Source of the DNA: Paulownia fortunei
Lineage: Eukaryota; Streptophyta; Magnoliopsida; Lamiales; Paulowniaceae
Assembly (NCBI GenBank): GCA_019321725.1
Contig: CM033108.1
Span: 13,410,060 to 13,474,059, forward strand
Direction: 5' to 3'
DNA: 64,000 bases
Position 1 is the stretch's first letter. Each line of letters opens with the position of its first letter. A program made the translations under genes and the position numbers. The notes under the pieces were generated by a model. It was not told where the DNA came from. It searched no databases and was given only the letters and a program-made list of their open reading frames with translations. This document shows positions 61,943 through 64,000 of the stretch, one piece after another.

Positions 61943-63689
61943 TGTAACACCCCTTAACCTAACTGCAGAGCCTAAACAAGCTGATACAGTTAAGTAGAGA
62001 AATGTTAATTTTTCATCTTTACTAGAGTTATGGTTTTTCATAAAAGTTCCCATTTTTAGCTATAAGAGAAAGAACTTGAATCATTTTAAACACACCATAT
62101 ACATATATCAAAACTAAGTACATATGTTTACAAAACCATAATAGAGCGGCTTATTTAAAAACAAAACAGAGTTTTCAAAATAAACTACAAAACAGGTCGA
62201 AGCATGGCATATGAACAAATCTCTGTCTGGCCGCTCTAGAGACTCACTCAGTCAACCTCTAAACCTGTACATTTCCACCTGCATCACATGAATCTAATGA
62301 GCTAAAGGCTCAGTAAGATGAAACTGATACAATAACAAATAACATATATGCACATCTCATAAATCATTAAATGCAATATTCTATTTAATAACTTTCATTC
62401 ATAAATCATTCTTCAGGGCCCTTGAAGTGTGGTACCTAACTAATAGCGATAGACCATAGTTTTCGAAACCTGTTCATAATGATTGGCCAATAAGAGAACT
62501 AATACAGGGTTTCCATACTTGGTCTTTCAACCTCAGGTATTAGCCGTATTCTATCTCATTCATTGTGGCTTTCCTATACCGATTTTTCAACCTCAAGTAT
62601 TTGCCACCATTTATTGGGTCCGTCGGTCCCTCCCGCGTCCCTTGTCTACCCGACCATCAATCAAGTACCATACTTCCTTTTCAAAAACCTCATTATATTC
62701 TTAATAGTGTCATGCTTCATAAACCATAAATGCATCAAACATTACATCATTTGACAAACAACAACAATCACATTAAAATATGAACAAACATTATATGATT
62801 CTTGTGATACACCAAATGAAAGCTTCAACTTACCTCAAGTCCACTTTGTGCTAGGTGAAAAGGCCAATCTCTTTGGAAGATAGGATGTGTTAAAGGCCTT
62901 GATTAAGTTAGATTTAAGCTTCAAAATCAACAGTTTTCAAGTTTAAAAGGATGGAAACTTGTTCTAGCTTGTGTTCTATGGATTCCTATGGATTGAATTC
63001 AACTTTTGTGAATATGAGAGTGTAGAAATTTGGGAGAAACTTAGGAGAATAAGGGCTGGTCGTTTTTGAGGTGCTTCCACAAGAAATATGGATGAAAATG
63101 ATTTCTTTGACCTTTCAAAGATAGATAAGTGGAGGGTGATGATTGGTTGCATCATGCTTGGTGTCTTCTCATGCCAAAAGCCACGTTCATGGGCTAAGGA
63201 GATGACAAAAATTGATGATTTGGTGTTATAATCAAGTGCAATGCGGTTTAGAATGGTTTTATGCAACCTAGTCAACCAACCAATCAAATTGCACCATTGT
63301 GCATACTTTTAGTTCTTAGCCAATGTAACATATTTCAAGTAAATATTTAGGCAATTAATCACTTTAGCATATAACTAGTATGGAGCAATACAAATAATTC
63401 ATTTCATGACCATTCGACACATCAATCTTCCTTAACAGAGATACCGAGCTTTTCACTGCAAAAAGGGCACTTAAGGAATATGTTAAATCAAGAAATGAAA
63501 GTTTGATCTCATATTTCATGTACTAATGCATGTTAAATCATAACTGAAGCATATAATAACAATTATTCATGTTCGTGCAATCATGCTATTTGTAAGCCAT
63601 AATTCAATAATGCACATTGATTAGATGCATATTCATGCAAAATGCTTATTATTGGCTATGTAGGAGAGAATTGAGAATTGGGCATTACA
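61943..63689 (-). repeat. Ty3 5' LTR
   Basis: 1747 bp, same termini as the 3' LTR. Differences from it are scattered single bases; no indel is needed to align them. Confidence 0.95.
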
Positions 63690-63694
63690 TCTTA

Positions 63695-63840
63695 TGTCCC
63701 ATTTGGCATATGCAGATGACTTAGTAATATTAGCCAAAGTTGTTGAATGGGGATTGAGAATTTTGATGGAAGTTTTGAGGTCATATGAACAAATTTTAGG
63801 TCAAGTGATTAATATGGAGAAAGTTGTTTTATAATTGGAA
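63695..63840 (+). pseudogene. LINE RT fragment with YADD box, plus orientation
   Basis: Plus frame reads MSHLAYADDLVILAKVVE, then RSYEQILGQVINMEK, the catalytic region of plant LINE reverse transcriptase. It ends in TAA at about 63831. It is opposite in orientation to the LINE portion on the other side of the Ty3 element. Sequence to 64000 is non-coding or too degenerate to read. Confidence 0.7.
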
Positions 63841-64000
63841 AGATTATCTCCTTGTTATGAATCCATTTGGTAAAAAATACAAGTATTGATTACCATTTTA
63901 TTGAAATCAATTGTTAAGGTTGATAAATTTTTCTTGGGTATTGAATATTGGATATGATGCCATCTTTGCAAGGGGTTGTAAAGGATGACAAAAAATGAAG

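Larger units (their letters stand above)
55556..63689 (-). mobile_element. Complete Ty3/gypsy element, Tekay-type chromovirus
   Basis: 8134 bp; two LTRs of identical length (1747 bp), primer site, gag-protease-RT-RNase H-integrase-chromodomain-like order, polypurine tract. Target duplication TCTTA at 55551-55555 and 63690-63694. By eye the LTRs differ at about 20 positions, mostly transitions, so insertion is recent. The coding region has three in-frame stops and two frameshifts, so this copy lacks an intact polyprotein. The Tekay/Del assignment rests on the RT style and on a chromodomain-like C-terminus ending at the polypurine tract. Confidence 0.95.

Noticed and set aside
1..64000. tRNA, rRNA or CRISPR arrays
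   Set aside because: The tRNA-like matches are retroelement primer sites (short complements of tRNA 3' ends). No cloverleaf genes, rRNA sequence or spacer-repeat arrays were seen.

Overview
The window is nuclear DNA of a flowering plant, probably a eudicot. It is AT-rich, has one intron-rich plastid-enzyme gene, and is otherwise dominated by nested LTR retrotransposons. The only host gene I can support is the 3' three quarters of a zeta-carotene desaturase gene (ZDS, carotenoid biosynthesis) on the minus strand. It has eleven exons between 21286 and 36113 that join without any frame break into 435 codons plus a stop. About 125 N-terminal residues (transit peptide and FAD-binding Rossmann region) are not in the window. 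A run of exactly 100 N (37700-37799) lies just upstream, and nothing beyond it resembles the missing exons.

Left flank (1-21285): a long LTR of a family I call L is cut by a second L LTR in the opposite orientation (L2, 356-3042). Next come pieces of a Ty1/copia-type LTR family (C2). One of these carries a Ty3/Athila-like element without a recognisable pol (A1, 6059-16160), whose downstream LTR is itself split by an inverted relative (A2, 11459-15330). A further reverse Athila-like LTR (A3) and 2.5 kb of AT-rich DNA precede the 3' end of ZDS.

ZDS (21286-36113): ten introns, one of 9441 bp. That intron holds a solo C2 LTR into which a complete but dead Ty1/copia element (28412-33249, 275-bp LTRs, TSD ATGCA) has inserted, followed by the tail of another copia element. 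Upstream of the first visible exon a further copia insertion (36994 onward) runs into the N gap.

Right flank (37800-64000): degenerate C2 copia pol plus LTR, then a 9.7-kb L element (L3, 41409-51113, TSD GTTAA). Its LTR is interrupted by an inverted L LTR (L4, 43975-49172, TSD GTCTA), which in turn carries a Ty3 solo LTR (44768-47065, TSD AGAAG). After another copia remnant there is a LINE fragment in which a young Ty3/gypsy (Tekay-type chromovirus) element sits (55556-63689, two 1747-bp LTRs, TSD TCTTA, roughly 1% LTR divergence).

The main observations to follow up are three. First, the 2298-bp solo LTR contains a 555-bp GT-AG segment that is precisely missing from both LTRs of the complete Ty3 element, as if spliced out before reverse transcription. 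Second, three independent insertions put an element into an LTR of its own family in inverted orientation. Third, ZDS is cut off by an assembly gap whose two sides belong to different retroelements.
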